From: JAZDRH01 sp047470865
GTDB lineage: Bacteria; Pseudomonadota; Gammaproteobacteria; Pseudomonadales; Pseudomonadaceae
Assembly: GCF_047470865.1 (NCBI RefSeq)
Contig: NZ_JAZDRH010000013.1
Location: forward strand, 1-64,000
Reading direction: 5' to 3'
DNA: 64,000 nt
The position numbers and the translations under genes are program-made. The notes beneath the pieces were generated by a model. It ran no database searches. It saw only the letters and a list, made by a program, of their open reading frames with translations, and was not told the DNA's origin. This document shows positions 8,856-17,297 of this stretch, in pieces. The first letter of the stretch is position 1, and each line of letters opens with the position of its first letter.

Positions 8856-8884
8856 TTGCTATCAGTTATGGCTTTGCGTATAAT
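8856..8884 (+). promoter_or_regulatory. Sigma-70 promoter of the rpsF operon
   Basis: TTGCTA (8856-8861) and a perfect TATAAT (8879-8884) are separated by 17 bp, 9 bp after rlmB. The start would lie near 8891, giving a leader of about 115 nt before rpsF. Confidence 0.75.
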
Positions 8885-8891
8885 TTCGCAC

Positions 8892-8934
8892 CTTGTATTG
8901 CCTTAAGAAATATTCATTAAGGAATAAATACAAG
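8892..8934 (+). promoter_or_regulatory. Structured 5' leader hairpin of rpsF
   Basis: Right after the predicted start the leader folds into a nested stem: CTTGTATT (8892-8899) pairs with AATACAAG (8927-8934) and CCTTAA (8901-8906) with TTAAGG (8917-8922). There is no U-tract, so it is not a terminator. Leaders of rpsF in many bacteria bind S6:S18 for feedback; whether this one does is inference. Confidence 0.45.
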
Positions 8935-9005
8935 AAAAACAACGAGTTAAATCTCTCCTTGTCTGACTGCATATAGCAGCAGACTTTCATCCGTAAGGAG
9001 CATCT

Positions 9006-9443
9006 ATGCGTCATTACGAAATTGTGTTTCTGGTTCATCCGGATCAGAGCGAACAAGTCGGCGGCATGGTAGAGCGTTACACCAAGCTGATCGAAGAAGA
9101 TGGCGGTAAAGTACACCGTCTAGAAGACTGGGGCCGTCGCCAATTAGCCTATGCAATTGATGATGTGCATAAAGCACACTACGTGCTTTTAAACGTTGAA
9201 TGCAGCGCTAAAGCATTAGCAGAGCTAGAAGATAGCTTCCGCTATAACGATGCCGTTCTACGTAACTTAGTTATTCGTCGCGACGAAGCGGTAACTGAAG
9301 CTTCTGAAATGGTAAAAGCTGAAGAGAACCGTAACGAGCGTCGTGAGCGTCGTGCGCAAGCTGAAGCAATGGATTCTGTAGATCTTGATGAAGATGCAGA
9401 CGACATTGACGACGATGCTGACATCGACTCTGACGAAGAATAA
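9006..9443 (+). CDS. rpsF: 30S ribosomal protein S6
   Basis: Binds 16S rRNA of the central domain as a heterodimer with S18. The ferredoxin-like fold spans about 1-95 (MRHYEIVFLVHPDQSEQV, then WGRRQLAYAI). A basic segment (about 108-118) and a long acidic tail (119-145, Asp/Glu-rich, ending DSDEE) follow; S6 tails ending in Glu are substrates for RimK poly-glutamylation in related bacteria. TAAGGAG lies 5 bases before the ATG. First gene of rpsF-rpsR-(DUF2232)-rplI. Confidence 0.97.
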   Translation: MRHYEIVFLVHPDQSEQVGGMVERYTKLIEEDGGKVHRLEDWGRRQLAYAIDDVHKAHYVLLNVECSAKALAELEDSFRYNDAVLRNLVIRRDEAVTEASEMVKAEENRNERRERRAQAEAMDSVDLDEDADDIDDDADIDSDEE

Positions 9444-9469
9444 TTCCCAAGTCTACAGAGGAACCTATC

Positions 9470-9700
9470 ATGGCACGTTTTTTCCGTCGTCGTAAATTCT
9501 GCCGTTTCACAGCTGAAGGCGTTCAAGAGATCGATTACAAAGATCTAAACACTTTGAAAGCCTATGTCTCTGAAACTGGCAAAATCGTACCAAGCCGTAT
9601 TACTGGTACTAAAGCTAAATACCAACGCCAATTAGCGACTGCTATCAAACGCGCGCGTTTCTTAGCATTGTTGCCTTACACCGACAGCCACGGCCGTTGA
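9470..9700 (+). CDS. rpsR: 30S ribosomal protein S18
   Basis: 76 residues, the normal size. It carries the basic N-terminus MARFFRRRKFCRF, the core DYKDLNTLKAYVSETGKIVPS and the RNA-binding RQLATAIKRARFLALLPY. It sits 26 bp after rpsF with AGAGGA as ribosome site and pairs with S6 in the platform of the small subunit. Confidence 0.98.
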   Translation: MARFFRRRKFCRFTAEGVQEIDYKDLNTLKAYVSETGKIVPSRITGTKAKYQRQLATAIKRARFLALLPYTDSHGR

Positions 9701-9734
9701 TTGAAGGTTAGCACTTAGGTAATGGATTTTTAAC

Positions 9735-10625
9735 ATGCGCCCTATAGCTGAATATGTAATGCGTGGACGCATGGAAGCCATCACAGTAATGGCTTTGACA
9801 ACAGCTCTGCCTATCTTGCATTGGATAGGTGCAGCCGCCGCTAGTTTATTACTACTGCGCAAAGGCTTTGAAAATAGCTATAGCGTTTTAGCACTGGGTT
9901 TGATTCCTGCCGTTATTTGGGCGGGTGCTGGTCAACCAGAAACACTTATTGTTGTGGTTTGTACATTGGCTCTTGCAGCTGTATTGCGTACAACCTCATC
10001 GTGGGTGAAAGTTTTACTAGCGAGTGTTGTTTTAAGCGGCTTATTTGCCATGATTCAGCCATTTCTTTATGGTGATGAAATAGCAAAACTAGCTGATAGT
10101 TTGCTCACAGATCCAAATGTTTCTCAGCTAATTCAACCAATGCTTGCTGGATTAACAGGCGAGCAGATGGCCCAGGTAAAACTATATTTACCTTATGCAT
10201 TGGCGGGAAGCATGTTGTTATCAAACCAGTTATTTGCAGTATTGGCTTTGATTCTGGGGCGTTATTGGCAAGCTGCATTATTTAACCCAAAAGGGTTTGC
10301 GCAAGAGTTTCATCAATTGCGTTTACCTGTAGCTATGGCATTCGGGCTATTAGTGGTGATCTTAGGATCAGCCGCTATCGCAATTGAGGCGATAGTGTTA
10401 ATACCTGTTGCTGCTTTACCTTTACTTATTACAGGTATTGCAGTTATTCATGGGTTAGTAGGCTTGGGTAAAAGTCCCTCATTTTGGCTTATAGCTATGT
10501 ATGTAGGCTTAGTATTTTTATCACAAGCTGTTGTTCCATTATTGATTGTGCTAGCGCTCGTTGACAGCCTATTTGATTTTCGTGGCTTAAGCGCTAAAGC
10601 AAAATCCACGAACGGTGAAAGTTGA
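9735..10625 (+). CDS. DUF2232-type polytopic membrane protein
   Basis: 296 residues with about eight hydrophobic segments (for example 20-42, 64-82, 87-112, 150-180, 195-255 and 262-285) and few charged residues outside loops. A membrane protein of this family is found between rpsR and rplI in Pseudomonas, so place and type agree. The stop overlaps the region just before rplI (20 bp before its ATG), so translation may be coupled. Biochemical function is unknown. Confidence 0.8.
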   Translation: MRPIAEYVMRGRMEAITVMALTTALPILHWIGAAAASLLLLRKGFENSYSVLALGLIPAVIWAGAGQPETLIVVVCTLALAAVLRTTSSWVKVLLASVVLSGLFAMIQPFLYGDEIAKLADSLLTDPNVSQLIQPMLAGLTGEQMAQVKLYLPYALAGSMLLSNQLFAVLALILGRYWQAALFNPKGFAQEFHQLRLPVAMAFGLLVVILGSAAIAIEAIVLIPVAALPLLITGIAVIHGLVGLGKSPSFWLIAMYVGLVFLSQAVVPLLIVLALVDSLFDFRGLSAKAKSTNGES

Positions 10626-10645
10626 ATTCAAGAGGTAAGACTCAA

Positions 10646-11092
10646 ATGGAAGTCATCCTGCTAGAAAAAGTCGCTAACTTGGGCAACCTAGGCGACAAAG
10701 TAAATGTTAAGTCTGGTTACGGCCGTAACTACTTATTGCCACATGGCAAAGCAACGGCTGCAACTGCAGAAAACGTTGCTGCGTTTGAAGCGCGCCGTGC
10801 AGAATTAGAGCGTGTAGCTGCTGAGAAATTAGCTGCTGCTCAAGCTCGTGCACAGCAACTTTCAGGCCTAGAAATTACCATCACTGCCAACACTGGCGAA
10901 GAAGGTAAATTGTTCGGCTCTATCGGTACTCATGACATCGCTGATGCATTATCTGCATCGGGTGTTGAAGTACACAAAAGCGAAGTTCGTCTACCTAATG
11001 GCACTATTCGTCAAACAGGTGAGTACGAAATTACACTTAACCTACACACCGATGTTGAAGCTATTGTTAAGCTGATCATTGTTGCGGGTTAA
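10646..11092 (+). CDS. rplI: 50S ribosomal protein L9
   Basis: 148 residues from the ATG at 10646 (MEVILLEKVANLGNLGDKV), the conserved L9 start; an in-frame ATG 24 bp upstream has no support. N-domain binds 23S rRNA near the L1 stalk, a long Ala/Glu-rich helix (about 42-75) links to the C-domain (LFGSIGTHDIADAL). Last gene of the operon; a strong terminator follows. Confidence 0.97.
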   Translation: MEVILLEKVANLGNLGDKVNVKSGYGRNYLLPHGKATAATAENVAAFEARRAELERVAAEKLAAAQARAQQLSGLEITITANTGEEGKLFGSIGTHDIADALSASGVEVHKSEVRLPNGTIRQTGEYEITLNLHTDVEAIVKLIIVAG

Positions 11093-11125
11093 TTTGTAAC
11101 GTTTGCAGCCTAGGTTGCAAAAACG

Positions 11126-11164
11126 AAAGGCATGTCATAACAATGACGTGCCTTTTGTGCTTTT
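11126..11164 (+). terminator. Terminator of the rpsF-rplI operon
   Basis: A 13-bp stem (AAAGGCATGTCAT with ATGACGTGCCTTT, one G-T pair) with loop AACA is followed by a T-rich run. Confidence 0.8.
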
Positions 11165-11206
11165 AATACGTATCTTATTAGCTGTTTGATCTAAGGTTTT
11201 GCGAGA

Positions 11207-12601
11207 ATGAATGAGTTAGTAGCGCCGGAACAATATGATTTAGAAACAGCCGCCTTAAAAATCCCACCCCATTCGATTGAAGCAGAGCAAGCCGTTCTTG
11301 GTGGCTTAATGCTGGATAACAATGCGTGGGAGCGCGTGCTAGATCAGGTGTCTGATGGTGATTTTTATCGCCATGATCATCGTTTAATTTTCCGTGCTAT
11401 TCATCGTCTTGCCGAGCGCAATGAACCCTTTGATGTGGTGACTTTATCAGAGCAACTCGATAAAGAAGGTACTTTGCCACAAGTAGGAGGCTTGGCTTAT
11501 CTTAGTGAGTTGGCAAAAAACACGCCTTCTGTTGCTAACATTAAAGCCTATGCCAGTATTATTCGAGAGCGTGCCACATTACGTCAGCTGATTAGCGTAA
11601 GTAATGATATTGCAAGCAGCGCCTATGCGCCAGAAGGGCGTACGGGTAACGAAATCTTAGATGAAGCCGAGCGTAAAATTTTCGAAATTGCAGAAGCACG
11701 CCCTAAAACAGGCGGGCCTGTTGGTGTGGTTGATCTGCTCAAAAGCACCATTGATACTATTGATACACTATTTAATAGTGATGATGCGATTACTGGTGTA
11801 TCTACTGGCTTTGCTGACTTGGATGATAAAACCAGTGGCCTACAGGCATCTGACCTTGTAATTGTGGCAGGTCGACCTTCCATGGGCAAAACCACTTTCG
11901 CTATGAATTTGGTTGAAAACGCACTTATGCGTACTGATAAGGTGGTGTTGGTTTATTCCTTAGAGATGCCTTCTGAGTCTTTAATGATGCGTATGCTGTC
12001 TTCTCTGGGTCGTATTGATCAAACCAAAGTACGTAGCGGTAAGTTGGAGGAGGAAGACTGGAGTCGCCTTACTTCAGCCGTTAATATGCTGCAAGATCGT
12101 AAGCTATTTATTGATGACACTGCGGGTATTTCTCCCTCTGAAATGCGTGCAAGAACCCGTCGTTTAGCACGTGAGCATGGTGAGATTGCGTTAATCATGG
12201 TCGACTATTTGCAATTAATGCAAATTGGTGGCAGTGCAGGCGATAACCGTACCAATGAAATCTCAGAAATTTCTCGCTCGTTAAAAGCGCTGGCCAAAGA
12301 GTTCAATTGTCCTGTTGTTGCCCTATCCCAGTTAAACCGTTCGTTAGAGCAGCGCCCTAATAAACGTCCTGTTAACTCTGACTTGCGTGAATCAGGAGCG
12401 ATTGAGCAGGATGCTGACGTCATTATGTTTGTCTATCGCGATGAAGTTTACCATCCAGAAACAGAGTACAAAGGTGTTGCTGAGATTATTATTGGTAAGC
12501 AACGTAACGGACCTATTGGTACCGTGCGCTTAGCTTTCCAAGGTAAATTTACGCGTTTTGATAATTTGGCGCCAGGTAGCTACCAGTTCGATGATGAATA
12601 G
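11207..12601 (+). CDS. dnaB: Replicative DNA helicase DnaB
   Basis: Hexameric 5'-3' helicase that opens the replication fork and recruits primase. 464 residues: N-terminal primase-interacting domain (about 20-120, PHSIEAEQAVLGGLM), linker helix, and RecA-like motor with Walker A GRPSMGKT (222-229), Walker B IALIMVDYLQ (about 326-335) and the arginine-bearing KQRNGPIG near the C-terminus. No intein. It follows the rplI operon as in Pseudomonas. Confidence 0.97.
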   Translation: MNELVAPEQYDLETAALKIPPHSIEAEQAVLGGLMLDNNAWERVLDQVSDGDFYRHDHRLIFRAIHRLAERNEPFDVVTLSEQLDKEGTLPQVGGLAYLSELAKNTPSVANIKAYASIIRERATLRQLISVSNDIASSAYAPEGRTGNEILDEAERKIFEIAEARPKTGGPVGVVDLLKSTIDTIDTLFNSDDAITGVSTGFADLDDKTSGLQASDLVIVAGRPSMGKTTFAMNLVENALMRTDKVVLVYSLEMPSESLMMRMLSSLGRIDQTKVRSGKLEEEDWSRLTSAVNMLQDRKLFIDDTAGISPSEMRARTRRLAREHGEIALIMVDYLQLMQIGGSAGDNRTNEISEISRSLKALAKEFNCPVVALSQLNRSLEQRPNKRPVNSDLRESGAIEQDADVIMFVYRDEVYHPETEYKGVAEIIIGKQRNGPIGTVRLAFQGKFTRFDNLAPGSYQFDDE

Positions 12602-12606
12602 CATTT

Positions 12607-12643
12607 AAATTCGCCTGTTAGCCAAGCTGCAGGCGAATTTTTT
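12607..12643 (+). terminator. Terminator of dnaB
   Basis: An 11-bp stem AAATTCGCCTG (12607-12617) with CAGGCGAATTT (12630-12640) plus T-run just after the dnaB stop. Confidence 0.85.
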
Positions 12644-12680
12644 GATAAAATAGATAGTAAGCTAATTAATAGGAGTGCAA

Positions 12681-13550
12681 GTGTCTAGTGCGAAAGGGCC
12701 TCTGTTGGGGGTGTTGTTAATATTGTGTGCCACCAGTTTATTAGCCACCCATGATGGCGTTTCTAAATATCTAACCGCGATATATCCGCTATTTTTTGTT
12801 GTATGGGTTCGTTATGCAGCCCAAACAGTATTAATGTTGGCGATTTTTGCCCCAAAAATGGGTAAGCAGTTGGTGCAAACACGTCGCCCCTTGCTCCAAT
12901 TTGCTAGAGGTTTATGTTTGCTGGGTATTAGCTGGTTATTTATTGGTGGTTTGCGTTATATACCGCTAGCTGAAGCTACCTCTGTGATGTTTTTAGCTCC
13001 TTTAATCGTAACCGTCTTGTCTGTGATTTTCTTGAAGGAAAAAATCACCTTAGGCCAGTGGATTGCTGTTGCTGTGGGTTTGATGGGTGTGTTGCTCATT
13101 GTTCGCCCTGGAGGTGAACTCTTTACTCCGGCTATTTTAATGCCGTTAGGCGCTTCATTTTGCTTTGCGATATACCAACTATTAACACGCCGTGTGGCAG
13201 TAACCGACCATCCTGTCACCAGTAATTTCTTAGCTGGATTAATTGGTACACTTGGGCTGTTATTTGTTTTACCTTTTAACGCGGTGTTGCCTCACTGGCT
13301 GGACTTGCTTTGGATGCTAATGCTAGGAGCGTTAGCCATGACAGGGCATATTTTACTTACAATAGGATTTAAATATGGCTCAGCTGCCACTTTAGCTCCT
13401 TTTACTTACGCACAGATTATTTTTGCAGCCTTAATAGGTGTTGTATTTTTTAAGCAAAGTCCAGATCTTATTGCGTGGTTAGGTGTAGCTATTATTATTT
13501 TAAGCGGGCTAGCTGTAGCTTGGTTACAGCATCACTCTAAAGACCTCTAA
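12681..13550 (+). CDS. DMT-superfamily (EamA) transporter
   Basis: About 289 residues with ten predicted membrane helices in two EamA repeats (roughly 5-140 and 150-285), as in the 10-TM DMT exporters. The second repeat contains ATLAPFTYAQIIFAALIG, typical of the family. The start is GTG at 12681 or 12675; AGGAG at 12671-12675 fits 12681 better. Substrate cannot be told from sequence. The stop overlaps the stop of the convergent RetS-like gene by 4 bases. Confidence 0.85.
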   Translation: MSSAKGPLLGVLLILCATSLLATHDGVSKYLTAIYPLFFVVWVRYAAQTVLMLAIFAPKMGKQLVQTRRPLLQFARGLCLLGISWLFIGGLRYIPLAEATSVMFLAPLIVTVLSVIFLKEKITLGQWIAVAVGLMGVLLIVRPGGELFTPAILMPLGASFCFAIYQLLTRRVAVTDHPVTSNFLAGLIGTLGLLFVLPFNAVLPHWLDLLWMLMLGALAMTGHILLTIGFKYGSAATLAPFTYAQIIFAALIGVVFFKQSPDLIAWLGVAIIILSGLAVAWLQHHSKDL

Positions 13551-15895
13551 GTGTTTTTAGAGGTATAACGCAATATTAACTGTTTAAGCTCAGAAAGGTT
13601 GAGTGGTTTAGAGAGGTGACCGTCCATTCCTGCATCTAAGGCTTGTTGGCGATGTTCATCAAATACATAAGCGGTTAAGGCAATAATAGGCATGCGTTTG
13701 CCTGAACCTGCTTCATGTTGGCGCCATTTTTTCGTAGCCTCAAAGCCAGATAGTACAGGCATTTCACAGTCCATTAGGACAAGGTCATAATTTCGTTTAA
13801 GCATGGCTTCGTATGCTTGTTCGCCATTCATAACCACATCAAAAGCAATCTGTAATTTGTTTAATAAGGCACTAACGACTTTAATCGAAACACCATTATC
13901 CTCGGCAATGAGCACCTTGGCTTCTGGCAAGCTTTCTTGCTGCTTAAAGAGAGGTTTAATACTGTTATGTTGATAAGCTTGGGTGAGTGCGGCTTTTAAA
14001 GTGTAGCTGCTAACAGGCTTGATCAATACTTGGCTGATGCCCGCATTGCGTGTACTAATGGTATCTACTCCGGTGCTTGTTAATAGCAATAAGACAGAGT
14101 CTTCTGTTAATAACTGGTCTTGCTTGATGCGTACTGCTAAATCAATACCATTAATTTGTGGTAATTCGCGGGTAATTAGTACAACTTGAAAGCTTTGCTG
14201 CATTAGGCTTTTACTGCGAAGTAGGGCAAGTGCATCTTGCGCACTTGAAGCACAGGTAACCTCAATTCCCCATTCTTCGCATTGCTGGCGCAATACAGTA
14301 CGACAGACTTCGCTAGGGTCAATAATAAGTAATGATTTACCTTGCAGTAAATGCAATGGCTGTTGCTGGTTAGAGGTTAACTCATACTGTGTCAAGGGCA
14401 GCGTTAAACTCAGAGTGGCCTGACCATGTTCGTTGATATTGTATGAAAGTAATCCTTCCAGTTGTTGGATCAGATGGTTGCAGATGATTAAACGCAAGTG
14501 CTCCGGTGGAAATTGATGTAAAGGCTTATTGCTAACAGGTTGTAAAAGTAACTGGTTTTCTAAGGCAGTTATAGGTTCGGCAATACTTTCTAGTGAAATA
14601 TTTAAAATGGGTGGTTCTTGATTTTGCTCAACAGTGACAGCAAAGATAATTTCTTTCTCTTGTGCATGCTGGTAAGCAATCATCATTAATGTTAGTAGTA
14701 CTTGGCGTAACCGGCTAGGGTCGCTGTATATTAAATGGGGGACTTGAGGTTGAACAAAACTAATGAGTTCTATATGTTGTTCTTGTATTTGGGGACGGAA
14801 TAGCTCAATACATTCTTCCAGTAGCCCACTAAGCTCAAATTGCGTATTGCTAATAGTTAAGCGGCTGTATTTTAGCTCTGAAATATCAATAACTTCATTG
14901 ACACTGTTAAGTAGTTCAGTGCATGAACGTTGCATAGTTTGTATGTATTCGCGTTGTTTGGCTGATAAAGGGGTGGCAACAATTAGCCCTAACATACCCA
15001 TTACACCGCTTAAAGGAACACGTATTTCTTGGCTTAAACGTTCTAGTAATAATTCAACTTCTTGGGTGTTGGTGTTGTAATTTGGCGCACTAGGGCTTTG
15101 TGTCACAGTACGAATAATTTTATCCAGTTCGTAACGTGTTAGACCTATGCCTAGAATATAAACACCAATAGGTGGAACAATTAAATTAAGTAAAGTGGCA
15201 TAGTAAAGCTGAACAGGACTAGGGTTAATTAAAAGCGGCCAAATGAGAATTAGAGGTAGAGCGTAAAAGAAAATTCCGATACCTATAAAGCGTGCGGATA
15301 AATGGCCATGGGTTTGGTAGGTACGGTAAATAATAACGCTGGGCGTGAGCATAGCACTAGAAAAAATAAAGTAGACTAGGCTGCTGGTGATAGGGGAGTC
15401 GTTCAGCAACAAAACAAAAGCGCTCAAGCAGGATAAGGTAATTAAACTAAAATGTAGGCCTTGAGTATTGTTTAACGTAAAGCGTTTGCCAAATAGATCT
15501 AGAGCAAATAGCTGAAAAATAATGCTAATTAATAAAAAAACAAATTGAATGAAATACCAGCCAACTTCATTGGTAGCACTATGTATTTTAGTAATTTCTA
15601 ATAGTTCTAAGGCTGCAAGAGTATAAAGAAATAAGCTTGAGCCTAGCCAAATATATATACGGTTACCTAGTTGAATAAAACGAGTAATGCAGTTAAGCAT
15701 TAAAAAAATAAAAATGCCTAAAAATATACCACTTAATACTGGAGGTGGAGGAGTAAAGACAAATGGGCTGGCTTGTTGGTTTAAATGACTGTTATCAACA
15801 AAGAAAGAGGCACTATCAGGGGTGAGCCAAAGTAAGTAAAGGGCGCAGATCAAAAAACAAATAATATTAAAAATAGCAATGCGCGTTCCTGACAT
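13547..15895 (-). CDS. RetS-like hybrid sensor kinase with degenerate kinase core
   Basis: 782 residues. One N-terminal helix (5-24), a short periplasmic piece (25-52), a seven-helix membrane domain (about 53-252, 7TMR-DISM type), HisKA-like (280-345), HATPase-like (355-500) and two receivers (520-640, 660-780). Next to purD, as retS is in Pseudomonas, but shorter than the 942-residue P. aeruginosa RetS because the DISMED2 sensor domain is missing. Key residues are lost: LSQEIRVPL has Gln289 where kinases have the phospho-His, the N-box Asn is gone (LTLMMIAYQH), no G-box DxGxG is present, and receiver 1 has Thr575 (VVLITREL) in place of Asp. Receiver 2 keeps Asp709 (LVLMDCEMP). A signalling role by protein contact, as RetS acts on GacS, is likely. 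Confidence 0.8.
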   Translation of the reverse strand: MSGTRIAIFNIICFLICALYLLWLTPDSASFFVDNSHLNQQASPFVFTPPPPVLSGIFLGIFIFLMLNCITRFIQLGNRIYIWLGSSLFLYTLAALELLEITKIHSATNEVGWYFIQFVFLLISIIFQLFALDLFGKRFTLNNTQGLHFSLITLSCLSAFVLLLNDSPITSSLVYFIFSSAMLTPSVIIYRTYQTHGHLSARFIGIGIFFYALPLILIWPLLINPSPVQLYYATLLNLIVPPIGVYILGIGLTRYELDKIIRTVTQSPSAPNYNTNTQEVELLLERLSQEIRVPLSGVMGMLGLIVATPLSAKQREYIQTMQRSCTELLNSVNEVIDISELKYSRLTISNTQFELSGLLEECIELFRPQIQEQHIELISFVQPQVPHLIYSDPSRLRQVLLTLMMIAYQHAQEKEIIFAVTVEQNQEPPILNISLESIAEPITALENQLLLQPVSNKPLHQFPPEHLRLIICNHLIQQLEGLLSYNINEHGQATLSLTLPLTQYELTSNQQQPLHLLQGKSLLIIDPSEVCRTVLRQQCEEWGIEVTCASSAQDALALLRSKSLMQQSFQVVLITRELPQINGIDLAVRIKQDQLLTEDSVLLLLTSTGVDTISTRNAGISQVLIKPVSSYTLKAALTQAYQHNSIKPLFKQQESLPEAKVLIAEDNGVSIKVVSALLNKLQIAFDVVMNGEQAYEAMLKRNYDLVLMDCEMPVLSGFEATKKWRQHEAGSGKRMPIIALTAYVFDEHRQQALDAGMDGHLSKPLNLSELKQLILRYTSKNT

Positions 15896-15950
15896 TCGCT
15901 AAACTCTCATGGTGTAAATATACAATTTAAATAAGCTTACACTATGGATG

Positions 15951-15976
15951 GCTATGAGTGTATGAACACTCATAGC
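15951..15976 (-). terminator. Hairpin after purD
   Basis: A perfect 11-bp stem (GCTATGAGTGT with ACACTCATAGC), loop ATGA, 15 bp past the purD stop and before the retS-like gene. No U-tract on the minus strand, so termination is uncertain. Confidence 0.45.
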
Positions 15977-15990
15977 TTTCTGTGTCAAAA

Positions 15991-17277
15991 TTAGCTGTTT
16001 TCGCGATCAATTGCACGATATCCAATATCTGTGCGATAAAAGCTGCCTTCCCAACTAACTTCAGCCGCAAGTTTATAGGCATTTTCTTGTGCTAGCGCTA
16101 CAGTTTCGCCTAAGGCTGTTGCACAAAGTACACGGCCGCCATTAGCTAGGACTTTACCATCTTTTAACGCTGTGCCCGCATGAAATATTTTCCCAGATAG
16201 GTTAGCAGCGGCATCCAGCCCGTGAATTTCATGCCCTTTGCTATAGTCACCAGGGTATCCACCGGCTGCAATAACAACACCTAGGCTAGGCTGTGGGTGC
16301 CAGCGAGCTTCAATTTTGTTTAATGCTTTGGCAAAAGCAGCTTCAATTAGAAGAATTAAGCTAGATTCTAGGCGCAACATAATAGGTTGTGTTTCAGGAT
16401 CACCAAAACGACAGTTATATTCAATAACCTTAGGCGCGCCTGTTTTATCAATCATTAAGCCGGCATATAAAAAGCCCGTATATACATTACCTTCAGCAGC
16501 CATGCCGCGCACAGTAGGGTAGATAACTTCATCCATAACGCGCTGATAAACGCTATCTGTTACTACAGGTGCTGGCGAGTAAGCTCCCATGCCGCCTGTA
16601 TTCGGACCTGTATCGCCGTTCCCAACGCGCTTATGATCTTGGCTGGTTGCCATTGGTAGAACATTATCACCATCAACCATGACGATAAAGCTAGCTTCCT
16701 CGCCATCGAGATACTCTTCAATAACAACGCGTGAACCTGCTTCGCCAAAAGCATTACCAGCTAGCATATCGCGTACTGCTGCTTCGGCTTCGTCTAGTGT
16801 CATGGCGACAATAACGCCTTTGCCAGCAGCTAAGCCATCTGCTTTAACAACGATAGGTGCGCCTTTTTCACGTAAATATGTAAGGGCAGGCTCGACCTCT
16901 GTAAAGTTTGCATAGTCAGCTGTTGGAATTTGCTGGCGTGCTAAAAAATCCTTGGTGAAAGCTTTTGAGCCTTCTAACTGTGCAGCAGCTTTAGTTGGGC
17001 CGAAAATGTCGAGGTTGCGACTACGGAATAAATCCACTACACCAGCAACTAATGGTGCTTCTGGGCCAACGATAGTTAAAGCTACTTGGTTGTGTTCTGC
17101 AAAGTCAGCCAGCTTTTCTAGCTCTAAAACACCGATATTGATATTTTCACATTTGTCTTCTGTGGCAGTACCCGCATTGCCAGGTGCCACAAAGACTTTG
17201 GCCACGCGAGGGTCTTGTGCAGCTTTCCATGCCAACGCATGCTCGCGTCCACCGTTACCAATAATTAGAATATTCAT
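15991..17277 (-). CDS. purD: Phosphoribosylamine-glycine ligase (GARS)
   Basis: Second step of purine synthesis: PRA + glycine + ATP to GAR. 428 residues: N-domain with NILIIGNGGREHALAW, ATP-grasp with KADGLAAGKGVIVA (about 145-158), metal/ATP motifs EEYLDGEEASF and YNCRFGDPETQ (about 289-299), and the C-domain. Full length, no missing residue seen. It follows purH by 20 bp in the same direction. Confidence 0.97.
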   Translation of the reverse strand: MNILIIGNGGREHALAWKAAQDPRVAKVFVAPGNAGTATEDKCENINIGVLELEKLADFAEHNQVALTIVGPEAPLVAGVVDLFRSRNLDIFGPTKAAAQLEGSKAFTKDFLARQQIPTADYANFTEVEPALTYLREKGAPIVVKADGLAAGKGVIVAMTLDEAEAAVRDMLAGNAFGEAGSRVVIEEYLDGEEASFIVMVDGDNVLPMATSQDHKRVGNGDTGPNTGGMGAYSPAPVVTDSVYQRVMDEVIYPTVRGMAAEGNVYTGFLYAGLMIDKTGAPKVIEYNCRFGDPETQPIMLRLESSLILLIEAAFAKALNKIEARWHPQPSLGVVIAAGGYPGDYSKGHEIHGLDAAANLSGKIFHAGTALKDGKVLANGGRVLCATALGETVALAQENAYKLAAEVSWEGSFYRTDIGYRAIDRENS

Positions 17278-17297
17278 AGGCTAAGCTCCAATAGCAT

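Noticed and set aside
8862..9116. Minus-strand ORF over the rpsF promoter and leader
   Set aside because: Covers a promoter and the start of rpsF; no ribosome site or domain.
15951..15976. Strong Rho-independent terminator of purD
   Set aside because: The stem is perfect but no T-run follows on the minus strand; kept only as a hairpin.
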